From the NCBI GenBank assembly GCA_031292485.1, contig JARLHA010000059.1, positions 62,001-126,000 on the forward strand: a stretch of DNA of 64,000 bases. Direction: 5' to 3'. A program made the translations under genes and the position numbers. Numbering within the stretch: the first letter of the stretch is position 1; each line of letters begins with the position of its first letter. This stretch comes from Mucilaginibacter sp. GTDB taxonomy: Bacteria; Bacteroidota; Bacteroidia; Sphingobacteriales; Sphingobacteriaceae. The notes below the pieces were generated by a model, which was given only the letters and a program-made list of their open reading frames with translations, ran no database searches and had not been told where the DNA came from. This document shows, piece by piece, positions 16,325 to 24,768 of this stretch.

Positions 16325-19300
16325 TTAAAAGGTTACGTTAATGCCTGCCAGGAAGGTCCGTACCGGGGGGTAGGCACCATAGTCAATTCCCTGTTTGGTG
16401 TTGTCGTTATCGTAAAAGTTTGCTTCCGGGTCAAGTCCCTTGTATTTGGTTATGGTTAACAGGTTTTCTCCTGAAACATAGATCCTTACTTTTTTGGCCC
16501 GAATTTTCGAAAGCGTCCCTATAGGAAATGTATATCCCAGCGAAGCATTTTTTAATTTCAGGTATGAACCATCCTGAATATACCTGTCCGTTACCTGGGG
16601 CACAGGTGAGTCGGTTACTCTGGCAACAGTTCCGTTTGGATTGGTTGTGCTCCAGCTATTTAACAAGCTTGCCGAAACGTTTTGGGTTAAAGTCGGCCGC
16701 TCTAAACTTTGCTGTAAAAGGTTAAATATTTTATTACCGTAGGAGCCATTAAAGAATACTGAAAGATCAAAGTTTTGGTAAGTGAAGGTATTAGTTATGC
16801 TTCCGGTAAACTTGGGCTGCGCGCTGCCCAGGCTGTGTTTGTCACTTGTGGTAATTTTGCCGTCACCGTTATTATCAACGTATTTGGTATCGCCCACCTG
16901 TTGCGGTACGCCGGCCAGAAGCGGTGCTCCGTTTGCTAGGTCTTTAGCGGTTAAAAGCCCGTTTGTTGTGTATCCCCAAAATGTACTAACCGGGAGGCCT
17001 ACCTGTACGATGACCGGAGATACCTGTCCCGTTGGCGCTAATGGAAAATAGCTATTAACACCCGGTCCGAGACTTAAAACTTTGTTCCGGTTTAAACCAA
17101 AAACAACGCTTGTTTTCCAGCTGAAAGCATCAGCTTTAATATTATCCGTATTTAATGCAAGTTCAATACCCTTGTTTTGTACGCTGCCTACATTTTCAAG
17201 TTCGCTGGCATAACCGGTATATAATGGTAAGGGCACACTAAGCAATAAGTCGGTTGTTTTTTTATAATAGGCGTCAAAAACCAGGTTAACACGACTGTTA
17301 AACAAGCCAAGGTCAAAACCCAGGTCATATTGGGTGGTAGTTTCCCATTTTAAATCCGGGTTAGCCAATTGCGAGGGTGCAATACCGGTTACCAGGGTAC
17401 TGTTAAAGTAATAATTAGTTGGGGCTAATGCCGACAGGGAGCTATATGGGGGCACTTCTGAATTGCCGGTTTGCCCGGCGCTGAGCCTTACTTTTAAGTT
17501 ATTGATCGTTCCGGCAATGGGTTTAAAGAAATCTTCTTTATCTGCATTCCATGAAAAACCCGCGGACGGGAAAAATCCCCATTTATGATTTGCTCCTAAT
17601 TTTGAGGAGCCATCTGCACGCCCCGACACGGTTAAATTATACTTGTGTTCGTAAGAATAATTAACCCTTGCCAGGTAAGATTCAAGCGTAGAAGAAGCGC
17701 TGCTTGATGATGGCAGGTTGGCGACGCCGGCGTAGGAAAGATTATTAAATTTTAAAAGATCATTCGGAAACTTTTGTGCAGAGGCAACGGATGTGGCATT
17801 CTGTGTGTTTTGAATAGTATAACCGGCCAGTAAGTTTAAAAAGTGGGTATTGTTAAAAGCATGGTCATAAGTAAGCGTATTTTCATTCAGCCAGCTTAAC
17901 TCGTTTCCGGCTCCGACAGAAGCATAGCCACTCGCCGCGTAACCTGTTGAGCTTCCGGCGGGAGAACCCGTGGATGAAGGCGCATAATAATCCTGGGTTG
18001 TATTTAATACATCAACACCGCCTGTAACCTTTAGCACAAGGCCGTCAAGAAGTTTATACTCTGCGGCAACATTACCCAATATCCTGGTAAGAATGGTATT
18101 ATTGGTTGTTGCCGTTATATCTTCCAGGTTATTTGTGGGTGTTGCCAGGTAGGGGTTGGCGGTATTGTAACTGCCGTCGGGATTTTTGATAAGCGCTACA
18201 GGCGAAGTAAACAATAAATTAGCATAGGCATTGCTGAAGTTAATGCTGTTGTATGGGCTGCCATAAAGTTTGCTTTCTTTACTTTGGCTGCCGAAAACGT
18301 TTGTTGTTACTTTGAAGCGTTCAGATATTTCTTTTTCATAATTAACGCGGGCCGAATATCTTTTAAATCCTGTGTTTAACACGGTTCCATCCTGGTCGAA
18401 ATAATTTCCGGAGATCAGGTACCTTGACCGTTCATCGCCACCTGAAACAGATAATTCATCATTTAATATCGGGGCATTCCGAAGTGCGGCTTCCTGCCAA
18501 TTGGAGCCAGCCCCCAGGGCGGATATTTGAGCATCCGAGAAAGTAGGTGCAGCACCATCTGCCGTATTTACATCGTTTACAACGGTGGCCCATTGCGATG
18601 CATTGAGCAGATCGAGCGTTTTAGACACCGACTGCACGCCGTAGTAAGAACTAAAATTGACATTACTGGTTCCTTTCTTGCCTTTTTTTGTGGTGATGAT
18701 TACCACCCCGTTAGCGCCGTGAGAACCATAAATGGCTGTAGCTGATGCGTCTTTTAAAACCTCAATTGACTCGATGTCGCCGGGGTCGATAGTTGAAAGT
18801 GCATTAACGCTGGCGCCGTTGGAGCCCACATTGGCGTAATCGTTGTTGTTATAAACAATAAAGCCATCGATAACATACAACGGCGCGTTACCAAACGAAA
18901 TAGAGTTACCGCCGCGAATACGCACCGTGGCAGTTCCCCCCGGCTGCCCTGAATTCTGCGTAACTGACACGCCCGAAACGCCTCCCTGTAAGATATTATC
19001 AAAGGAGGCCTGTGGCTGGGCAATAAGGTTTTTGGGTACAGATGCTATTGAACCCGTTACATCACTTTTCTTTTGGGTGCCATAGCCAACGATGACCACA
19101 TCGTTCAGCTGGCTTACGTTTTCAGAAAGCTGGATAGTGATCGGGCTGCCATCGGCAACTACTTCTTTGATTTTGTAGCCGATAAAGCTTACAATAAGGG
19201 TGTACGGGAATTTTTGTCCGGTAATAAATGAGAATCTCCCCTTTTGGTCAGTTAATACACCATGCGTAGTCCCTTTAATACGCAGTGCCACACCGGGAAT

Positions 19301-19459
19301 GGTTTGTTTTGTAGCGGAATCTATAACCACCCCTTCCAGCCGCGAGTTGATTAGGGGTTTGGAGTCTTCCTGTGCCAGTAGAGTGAAAGGGATAGTTAAA
19401 AAAATCAGTATTTGAAGTAACCCGATGGTTACCCTTCTGTTATGGATAAATATTTCCAT
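16325..19459 (-). CDS. SusC/RagA TonB-linked outer-membrane transporter
   Basis: 1044 residues with a signal peptide (to about 29), an N-terminal carboxypeptidase-regulatory-like domain (about 40-115, LEGVVIDSATKQTIPGVAL...), a TonB-box/plug start VVIVGYGTQKKSDVTGSI near 122-140, the SusC plug motif IEVLKDASATAIYGSHGANG near 230-250, and a 22-strand barrel ending in NVTF. It imports large nutrients across the outer membrane with SusD. The long 811-bp leader region upstream carries a terminator-like hairpin but no sigma/anti-sigma pair next to it. The nearest ECF sigma, about 3.5 kb upstream, belongs to a different operon. Confidence 0.96.
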   Translation of the reverse strand: MEIFIHNRRVTIGLLQILIFLTIPFTLLAQEDSKPLINSRLEGVVIDSATKQTIPGVALRIKGTTHGVLTDQKGRFSFITGQKFPYTLIVSFIGYKIKEVVADGSPITIQLSENVSQLNDVVIVGYGTQKKSDVTGSIASVPKNLIAQPQASFDNILQGGVSGVSVTQNSGQPGGTATVRIRGGNSISFGNAPLYVIDGFIVYNNNDYANVGSNGASVNALSTIDPGDIESIEVLKDASATAIYGSHGANGVVIITTKKGKKGTSNVNFSSYYGVQSVSKTLDLLNASQWATVVNDVNTADGAAPTFSDAQISALGAGSNWQEAALRNAPILNDELSVSGGDERSRYLISGNYFDQDGTVLNTGFKRYSARVNYEKEISERFKVTTNVFGSQSKESKLYGSPYNSINFSNAYANLLFTSPVALIKNPDGSYNTANPYLATPTNNLEDITATTNNTILTRILGNVAAEYKLLDGLVLKVTGGVDVLNTTQDYYAPSSTGSPAGSSTGYAASGYASVGAGNELSWLNENTLTYDHAFNNTHFLNLLAGYTIQNTQNATSVASAQKFPNDLLKFNNLSYAGVANLPSSSSASSTLESYLARVNYSYEHKYNLTVSGRADGSSKLGANHKWGFFPSAGFSWNADKEDFFKPIAGTINNLKVRLSAGQTGNSEVPPYSSLSALAPTNYYFNSTLVTGIAPSQLANPDLKWETTTQYDLGFDLGLFNSRVNLVFDAYYKKTTDLLLSVPLPLYTGYASELENVGSVQNKGIELALNTDNIKADAFSWKTSVVFGLNRNKVLSLGPGVNSYFPLAPTGQVSPVIVQVGLPVSTFWGYTTNGLLTAKDLANGAPLLAGVPQQVGDTKYVDNNGDGKITTSDKHSLGSAQPKFTGSITNTFTYQNFDLSVFFNGSYGNKIFNLLQQSLERPTLTQNVSASLLNSWSTTNPNGTVARVTDSPVPQVTDRYIQDGSYLKLKNASLGYTFPIGTLSKIRAKKVRIYVSGENLLTITKYKGLDPEANFYDNDNTKQGIDYGAYPPVRTFLAGINVTF

Positions 19460-19557
19460 ATATTTAACGGTTTTATGTTAATGATTAATTGTTAGTAAAA
19501 CTATTTATGATGATCAGTGAGTGATTGCCGTTACTGAGCTGATGCATCGTTGAAATG

Positions 19558-19586
19558 ACCGGCGAGGCTTCCTTGCCGGTTTTTTA
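19558..19586 (+). terminator. strong terminator-like hairpin in the susC leader region
   Basis: A 10-bp stem (19558-19567 with 19571-19580, one G-T pair) with a 3-nt loop is followed by TTTTTT on the plus strand. No plus-strand gene precedes it. On the minus strand it would be a hairpin in the susC 5' leader, about 100 nt before the start codon. Confidence 0.65.
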
Positions 19587-20205
19587 TTCAGATGATATTG
19601 GTTTTTAGTTCATTGCAGATTCGATAAATTTGTAAAACTATGTTAGCGTGTATTTAAAATCCATATTTGTCCCTTTAGTTAATTGACCAAAAAAATAAGC
19701 GGGGGATATAAGATGAGTATTCGCCCTGATCAACAGCAAATGCAAGTGGAAGCACAACACATCATACCCACTAAGACAGGTATGCTGTTGTTTGTTGAGT
19801 CATTGCAAATTTGTAAAAAAGCGGTCATGGCGTTTATTTAACGCAGCAAATATAATAAATTTATTTAATCCCCACTAAATCGATAGATTATATATTTATT
19901 ATAAATTATTTCGACAAGGCCCGGATAAGTTGACGGGAAATTTAAAATAAATAACCTTGAATATAAAAGTGTAAAAACGGTGTTTTATAACCGGGGCCGC
20001 ATTTACCTATAAGGTCAGTGGTGCGATAATCGGGCTGTAGGGCGTTTGGCTGCTTACCCGAAAATATTTCTGATCCCACCCTGTAATTTAACCCGGCCTT
20101 TGTTCCGCAGGCCAGGTTGACTGTCACGCCTGTGATTTTTCCTGCCATATCGGTTAAGTGGGCGTTATTAGCTATACTTCCATCAAAGGAAGTTTTTCAC
20201 ATAAA

Positions 20206-20242
20206 CCAAAAAGCCTGCAGATTTGTCCTGAAGGCTTTTTGG
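20206..20242. terminator. bidirectional terminator after the sigma operon
   Basis: A perfect 11-bp stem CCAAAAAGCCT/AGGCTTTTTGG with a 15-nt loop. It lies 29 bp after the stop of the minus-strand DUF5777 gene, the last gene of the ECF sigma operon. Confidence 0.8.
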
Positions 20243-20270
20243 GGTTTATTGCAGATATGATAAATCCTTT

Positions 20271-21200
20271 TTATTTATAACTGCTCTTATGATTAAAGTC
20301 AAACAACCTTGAAATTGTAAAACCGATACGGTACTGCCCTTTTCCATAATCAGCCCGGTTATTGCTCAGGTAATTGATCTCTGAAACCGAACGGGCATTG
20401 GTAATGTTAAGCGTAAATACGTGCCCGCCTGTTTCGATCTCGAAGCCAAAACCCAGCGGGTCAGCGAACCCGTTGGCCCCCGTTCTGAAGGAAGAAAAGG
20501 GATGCGCATAATCAATAATCAGGTTCATATGCCTGGTTACCTTTAGGCGGGCTGCTGCAGCAAGTGAAAAAAAGCCCTCCTGGTTGCCCGCAACTAAAGG
20601 GTATGCTGTATTATCCTGGACGAACCCGGGCGAAACCTGTAAGGTAAAATTTGAACCAAACTGTTTGGCAAGGATCAACTGGCCAAAATAGGAGAGCCTG
20701 TCGCCAAAACTATTGTATGTGTTGTAGGGCCTTACAGCAACCTGGCCCAAAACGGTTAATGAAACAGGCACACTGTTATCCGTTGTTTGGTGCAGCAGGG
20801 CATATTTAAGTTCCATATCCGCTAACCCGCCAAGGGTTGGTTGGGTACTTCTGCCCAAATGGATATTTAAATTATCGGTGATCCCGTATTCAAAGCCGAT
20901 ATAAACATCGGCTACGTCGTCGAGGCCATAAAAAAAGCGGCCGCCGCCATTTTTCCCGGCAAAGTCGCCAAAGCGGTGAATGACCATAAAATTAAGCGTC
21001 TTCTTTTTAACGGTTTCCGTGGTTTGCGACAGAATAAGCCTTGTCGACCTGAAGCCAATAACCGGCAAATCCTTTTGATCGCCGCTCATTGAATTTAGCA
21101 GGGAGTCGGCCGGGTTGCTGGTTTTTTGGGTATCGGCTTTTTGCGCCATTAAGCCTGTACTTACTATAAGAAAGGCCGCTAACAGGAGGTATTTTTTCAT
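20271..21200 (-). CDS. DUF5777 family outer-membrane beta-barrel protein
   Basis: 309 residues with a signal peptide (to about 20, GLMAQKA) and repeated amphipathic strands typical of an outer-membrane barrel. Segments such as LNFMVIHRFGDFAGKNGGGRFFYGLDDVADVYIG-type text and GLGRSTQ-like strands place it in DUF5777, a Bacteroidota family often found next to YceI genes. It starts 9 bp after the YceI gene and ends a four-gene operon (sigma, anti-sigma/barrel, YceI, DUF5777). The role is unknown; a lipid or quinone-related envelope function is suggested only by its YceI neighbour. Confidence 0.8.
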   Translation of the reverse strand: MKKYLLLAAFLIVSTGLMAQKADTQKTSNPADSLLNSMSGDQKDLPVIGFRSTRLILSQTTETVKKKTLNFMVIHRFGDFAGKNGGGRFFYGLDDVADVYIGFEYGITDNLNIHLGRSTQPTLGGLADMELKYALLHQTTDNSVPVSLTVLGQVAVRPYNTYNSFGDRLSYFGQLILAKQFGSNFTLQVSPGFVQDNTAYPLVAGNQEGFFSLAAAARLKVTRHMNLIIDYAHPFSSFRTGANGFADPLGFGFEIETGGHVFTLNITNARSVSEINYLSNNRADYGKGQYRIGFTISRLFDFNHKSSYK

Positions 21201-21209
21201 GATTGATGT

Positions 21210-21761
21210 TTATTTGGTTGAGTTATATTTTGCGTAAATAGCCGAAACGTCTACCTTAATGCTTTCGGCAATGTTGTGAAAAACAATGCTGGGGATGTCG
21301 ATGTGGTGATCGACGCATTTAACCATAAAAGACGATTCCATGGAAATTACCCCGTTTTTTATGGAGAAAGACCCTGGTATGGTTCTTTTTTGGGTGACCC
21401 CATGCACCGTTAAGTCGCCTGTAACAGTTATAGGGAAAGTGCCGTCTTTGGTAATGTCAACGGGTTCCTTAATAGCGCCTTTAAATGTGGCTTTTGGATA
21501 TTTATCACTCTCCATATAGTCGGAGTTAAAATGATCCTGCATTAAGGATTTTGGAAACTGGAACGTGCGGATTGCTACACTGAAATCCAGTTCACCCGTT
21601 GCCGGATTATAAACCGAGGCCCCTGTTTGGCTAACGGCCTTTATGTCTTCGATCGGTGCGCTCGAAAAAAGACCGATTCTGGCGTTTTTGCAGACATAAA
21701 GGTCCTGTCCTGCCTGGTTAATGCTCATCCAGGCAAGTAAAATAATACTGATATACTTCAT
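21210..21761 (-). CDS. YceI family periplasmic lipid-binding-like protein
   Basis: 183 residues with an N-terminal signal and one YceI (lipocalin-like) domain. The family pattern is seen in IGLFSSAPIEDIKA, TFQFPKSLMQDHFNSDYMESDKYPKATFKG and ITVTGDLTVHGVTQKRTIPG. YceI proteins form a barrel that binds isoprenoid-type lipids in the periplasm. It sits 4 bp after the anti-sigma/barrel gene and 9 bp before DUF5777 in the sigma operon, so it should be induced with the ECF sigma factor. The central DHFNSDYMES box is intact. Confidence 0.9.
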   Translation of the reverse strand: MKYISIILLAWMSINQAGQDLYVCKNARIGLFSSAPIEDIKAVSQTGASVYNPATGELDFSVAIRTFQFPKSLMQDHFNSDYMESDKYPKATFKGAIKEPVDITKDGTFPITVTGDLTVHGVTQKRTIPGSFSIKNGVISMESSFMVKCVDHHIDIPSIVFHNIAESIKVDVSAIYAKYNSTK

Positions 21762-21765
21762 TTTT

Positions 21766-23001
21766 CTAAGGTGTTGATGACGAATTTAAATTCCAGCTTA
21801 GCCCTATGGCCACCCCGGTTGTTTGCAGCCTCACCTGGCTATACCCGATATTTGTAAGCGGGAGTTTTACGTAGGGCTGTATTGTCAATCCAACTTTTTG
21901 GTTTAGCTGGCGCTGGTAAGTGGCGTTAAGATTAAGTACTCCGAAAAAATATTTATTGCTATTGGGCACCGTATAATTTGACGGGCCGGTTAGGTATGTA
22001 TTTGCATAATTAAACTTATAGCTCTCGTGCAGCATGATATAGGACGACAGACCAGTGCCGATAGATATTTTATTTTGATGTTTGTTAAACACCTGGTACC
22101 CTACGTTAATGGGTATATCAAGCATCCTGCAATCGGCCGTAACATTTATAGGGTCGGCCTTGAATTGATAGAGCGTATGGTAATTTTCAAAGCCGGTGAT
22201 GTAGGGTTTTACAGAATAAACTGCGCCCGTAGTTATGGTTAATTTTTTTGATACCTCAGCCGAAAACTGCAAGCCAATATTGGTGCCCATTTTACTTTGC
22301 TGGAAAGAGCCCACGCCGTTTATATCAGGCGCGGCCAAAACCGTTAGCGCATATTGCGGCACAAAAGATCGTTGTGTATTTATTCTTTTCATGTTCTTTT
22401 TATCTACAGACGTGATGGCTGTCGCATTGCTTTTTTTCGACAAATCGACTAACTGTAAAGGTTGTATAGCTAAGTGCTCGTTTTCGAATTGAGGCATCCG
22501 GCTTTTTGAAGCCAGCGTCTCGCCTGACCGGTCAACCAATGTATCTTTAATAGCTGTAACCTGGCCGGTGGTACGGCGGGCGCCATCGGCAGATGTCGTA
22601 AATGTCTTATTACCTGCTCTGTTTTTGCCGCGATTTATATTGTCGGCATAATTAACAGGTACGGGTGTTTGGTTGATGGTATGGCCTGCTGGTTGCCGGG
22701 CGGGCCCGCCGTTTTTACCGGAATTTCCAATTGGATGATTTATAACAGCCACCGGTTTGCCTGATGAGTTATGTTGATTATTGGCGCCTTTAAAAAACCA
22801 CCAGCCAAAAAACAGCAGCAATAAGGCGGCAACGCCGCTTAAAACAGGCAGCCAGTAAATAATACCCCGTGGTTTTTTATGCTGATCCAGCATTTTTTCA
22901 AAGGAACCCCAGTCCTCCTCCCGGAAACCGGCCTGGTTCACAGGATCCTCCAGTTTCGTTTTGAAAAGATTGTCTAACCCTTCGTTTCTCTCTTTGTTCA
23001 T
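21766..23001 (-). CDS. anti-sigma-like protein fused to an outer-membrane-type beta-barrel domain
   Basis: 411 residues. Residues 1-45 (NLFKTKLEDPVNQAGFREEDW) resemble the cytoplasmic N-terminus of Bacteroidota anti-sigma/porin fusions. A transmembrane helix follows at about 47-69 (YWLPVLSGVAALLLLFFGWWFF), then a low-complexity linker rich in Asn, Gly and Pro, and from about residue 215 a porin-like domain ending in SWNL. The start ATG overlaps the sigma gene's stop (ATGA, 22998-23001), so the two are translationally coupled. I infer that it holds or signals to the sigma factor; how a barrel-type domain sits behind an inner-membrane helix is not obvious. Confidence 0.72.
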   Translation of the reverse strand: MNKERNEGLDNLFKTKLEDPVNQAGFREEDWGSFEKMLDQHKKPRGIIYWLPVLSGVAALLLLFFGWWFFKGANNQHNSSGKPVAVINHPIGNSGKNGGPARQPAGHTINQTPVPVNYADNINRGKNRAGNKTFTTSADGARRTTGQVTAIKDTLVDRSGETLASKSRMPQFENEHLAIQPLQLVDLSKKSNATAITSVDKKNMKRINTQRSFVPQYALTVLAAPDINGVGSFQQSKMGTNIGLQFSAEVSKKLTITTGAVYSVKPYITGFENYHTLYQFKADPINVTADCRMLDIPINVGYQVFNKHQNKISIGTGLSSYIMLHESYKFNYANTYLTGPSNYTVPNSNKYFFGVLNLNATYQRQLNQKVGLTIQPYVKLPLTNIGYSQVRLQTTGVAIGLSWNLNSSSTP

Positions 23002-23642
23002 TCTCTAATACCTTTATTTATAAATACCCCATTCATGTTTACCGCATTAATAGCTACATAGGTGGTATTGTAATCAACGCCGTTATTGTATTTGGCATTT
23101 TGGGCCGATATATCGGCCTCCAATATCATTTGTTTGAGTTTATGCCGGGCTTTATGCAAATTTGATTTTGATGTGCCGGCATTTATGTTCAGCATCTCGC
23201 CGATCTCTTCATGCGAATACCCATCAATAGCAAACAGGTTGAATACTGTTCGGTAGGCCTGCGGGAGGCGTTGCACCATCGCTAACAGGTCGTTATAATG
23301 CAGGTTTCTGTCAACAAGTTCTCCGTCGGTAACGTGTTCCGCCATATCCAGGTCCTCGGTGTAGGCCATTTTTAAATTTGCCCTGTAAAAGTCAATGGAA
23401 ACATTTCTCATGATCTTGCCAAGCCAGGCTTTAAATGGACGGGATACATCGTAACTCTCAATATGGGTAAAGACTTTAAAAAAGCCCTGGTTCATTACCT
23501 CAGCAGCTTCATCCCTGTTTCCTGCGTAGCGCAGGCAAATACCCATGGAAAATCCATAGAATGCTTTATACAGCATTTTCTGACATTTTCTATCCTGCTT
23601 AATACAGCCCCCGATAAGTTTATATAGCTCTTCTTCGCTCAT
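22998..23642 (-). CDS. ECF-type RNA polymerase sigma factor
   Basis: 214 residues with sigma region 2 (about 20-95: YKAFYGFSMGICLRYAGNRDEA, then FKVFTHIESYDVSRPFKAWLGKIMRN) and region 4 (about 130-175: LPQAYRTVFNLFAIDGYSHEEIGEMLNI, a helix-turn-helix). Region 3 is missing, as in the ECF class. The C-terminal 40 residues are an unusual Asn-rich extension. It opens a four-gene minus-strand operon. About 49 bp upstream lies GGCAACC-N16-CG, the same spaced motif found in front of five more sites in the glycan region on its other side. I infer autoregulation and control of that locus. Confidence 0.92.
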   Translation of the reverse strand: MSEEELYKLIGGCIKQDRKCQKMLYKAFYGFSMGICLRYAGNRDEAAEVMNQGFFKVFTHIESYDVSRPFKAWLGKIMRNVSIDFYRANLKMAYTEDLDMAEHVTDGELVDRNLHYNDLLAMVQRLPQAYRTVFNLFAIDGYSHEEIGEMLNINAGTSKSNLHKARHKLKQMILEADISAQNAKYNNGVDYNTTYVAINAVNMNGVFINKGIRE

Positions 23643-23690
23643 TAAGTTGTATACCTGCTAGCATGTGTAAAAAATTTCCTTATCCACCTA

Positions 23691-23720
23691 CATCACGGTA
23701 GCTGGTAATCAAAGGTTGCC
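23691..23720 (-). promoter_or_regulatory. ECF promoter motif before the sigma operon
   Basis: Minus strand: GGCAACC (23720-23714), 16-bp spacer, CGTGATG (23697-23691). The AAC-type -35 and CGT-type -10 with 16-bp spacing is the general ECF promoter layout. The start codon lies 48 bp downstream. Confidence 0.65.
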
Positions 23721-23829
23721 TGAATGCTGGCGGTGGCCTGTAATCATTTGATTATCAATAAATTATTTTGTCAATTAAAAATAGCTCAAACTTAACGACG
23801 GGGATGATCAACTAATATTTATTTCAACA

Positions 23830-23859
23830 GGCAACCCTAATGAGTGAGTAAACGGTATA
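23830..23859 (+). promoter_or_regulatory. ECF promoter motif before the glycan locus
   Basis: Plus strand: GGCAACC (23830-23836), 16-bp spacer, CGGTATA (from 23853). The -10 differs from the other copies (CGG, not CGT). It lies about 40 bp before the first glycosyltransferase and points away from the sigma operon motif in the same gap. Confidence 0.6.
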
Positions 23860-23901
23860 TAAACAAACACAGGGTTATCATTATTAATAAAAAAGCATTA
23901 G

Positions 23902-24699
23902 ATGGTTCCGGTTTCTATCGTAATAATTACAAAAAATGAGGCTGCTACAATAGCGGTCTGTGTTGAAAAATGCAGGCTGATCTCCGACGACATCGTGGTA
24001 ATTGATAACGATAGTACCGATGGGACGCCGGATATTGCCGGTGCGTACGGATGCAGGGTTTTTAAAAAAAACTGGGACGGATATGGCGCCAATAAAAATA
24101 AAGGCATTGACGCCGCCAAATATGATTGGATTTTGAGCGTTGATGCGGATGAAATGCCTGATGTGGAGTTGGCGATTTCACTGCATCAGTTAAAATTTAA
24201 CGATCCGGGGATTGTTTATGATATTAAATTCAGGTCGTATTTCGGAAAAAAGGCCATTCGGTTTGGCAGTTGGGGGCGCGACCACCATATCCGTCTTTTC
24301 AACCGCACCCGGGTTAGATGGTCGGAAACAATAGTGCATGAAACCCTTGTTATGCCGCAAAACATCAGCGTAAAAAAAATAGTGGGGCATATACACCATT
24401 ATTCAGTAAAGGATGCCGCCGAGTACGATACAAAGGGCAGCTTTTATGCAAAACTGAGCGCAAAAAAATATTTTAATGCGGGCAAAAAAGCGAGTGCGGT
24501 TAAGCTGTATATCTCACCAGTTTTTGGCTTCATCAAAAACTATATTTTTTACCTCGGCTTTCTGGACGGCCACGAAGGCTGGGAAATAGCAAAATCTACT
24601 GTAAAAAACACCCGGAGAAAATATCTTTATTTAAGCCAGCTGCAAAACCTGAACGAGAAAAGGCAGGCCGTTAAAGACAGTTACGTTGTAGAATATTGA
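23902..24699 (+). CDS. GT2 family glycosyltransferase (WaaE/KdtX-like)
   Basis: 265 residues with the GT-A fold opening VSIVIITKNEAATI, an early acidic pair DNDSTDGT and the metal-binding DVDADE-type motif (LSVDADEMP, about 79-87). The region around ETIVHE (about 140) and HHYSVKDAAEY match the KdtX/WaaE-like branch that adds sugars to lipopolysaccharide cores or lipid carriers. A C-terminal hydrophobic hairpin (about 190-215) would attach it to the inner face of the cytoplasmic membrane. It is the first gene of the plus-strand glycan run and follows an ECF-type promoter motif. Confidence 0.87.
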   Translation: MVPVSIVIITKNEAATIAVCVEKCRLISDDIVVIDNDSTDGTPDIAGAYGCRVFKKNWDGYGANKNKGIDAAKYDWILSVDADEMPDVELAISLHQLKFNDPGIVYDIKFRSYFGKKAIRFGSWGRDHHIRLFNRTRVRWSETIVHETLVMPQNISVKKIVGHIHHYSVKDAAEYDTKGSFYAKLSAKKYFNAGKKASAVKLYISPVFGFIKNYIFYLGFLDGHEGWEIAKSTVKNTRRKYLYLSQLQNLNEKRQAVKDSYVVEY

Positions 24700-24768
24700 T
24701 TGGATTCATTCATTATATTTAAGTAATTTTCCTATAAATGATCATTCTTAATTGATGAATAGCAGGCT

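Larger units (their letters stand above)
19460..20270. other. 811-bp intergenic region upstream of susC
   Basis: Besides the two hairpins listed separately (19558-19586 and 20206-20242), this stretch holds two copies of TTGCAGAT-NN-GATAAAT (19613-19629 and 20249-20265) and a shorter related copy near 19802. A 68-codon minus-strand ORF (19942-20148) has no recognisable features and I do not call it. The rest shows no gene I can support. The susC promoter should lie here; TAGTTTTA on the minus strand near 19640 is the nearest match to TAnnTTTG, and it has no clear TTG partner. Confidence 0.5.

Noticed and set aside
19942-20148. 68-codon minus-strand ORF
   Set aside because: No family features, no coupling to a neighbour, and it lies in a repeat-bearing gap; not supportable as a gene.
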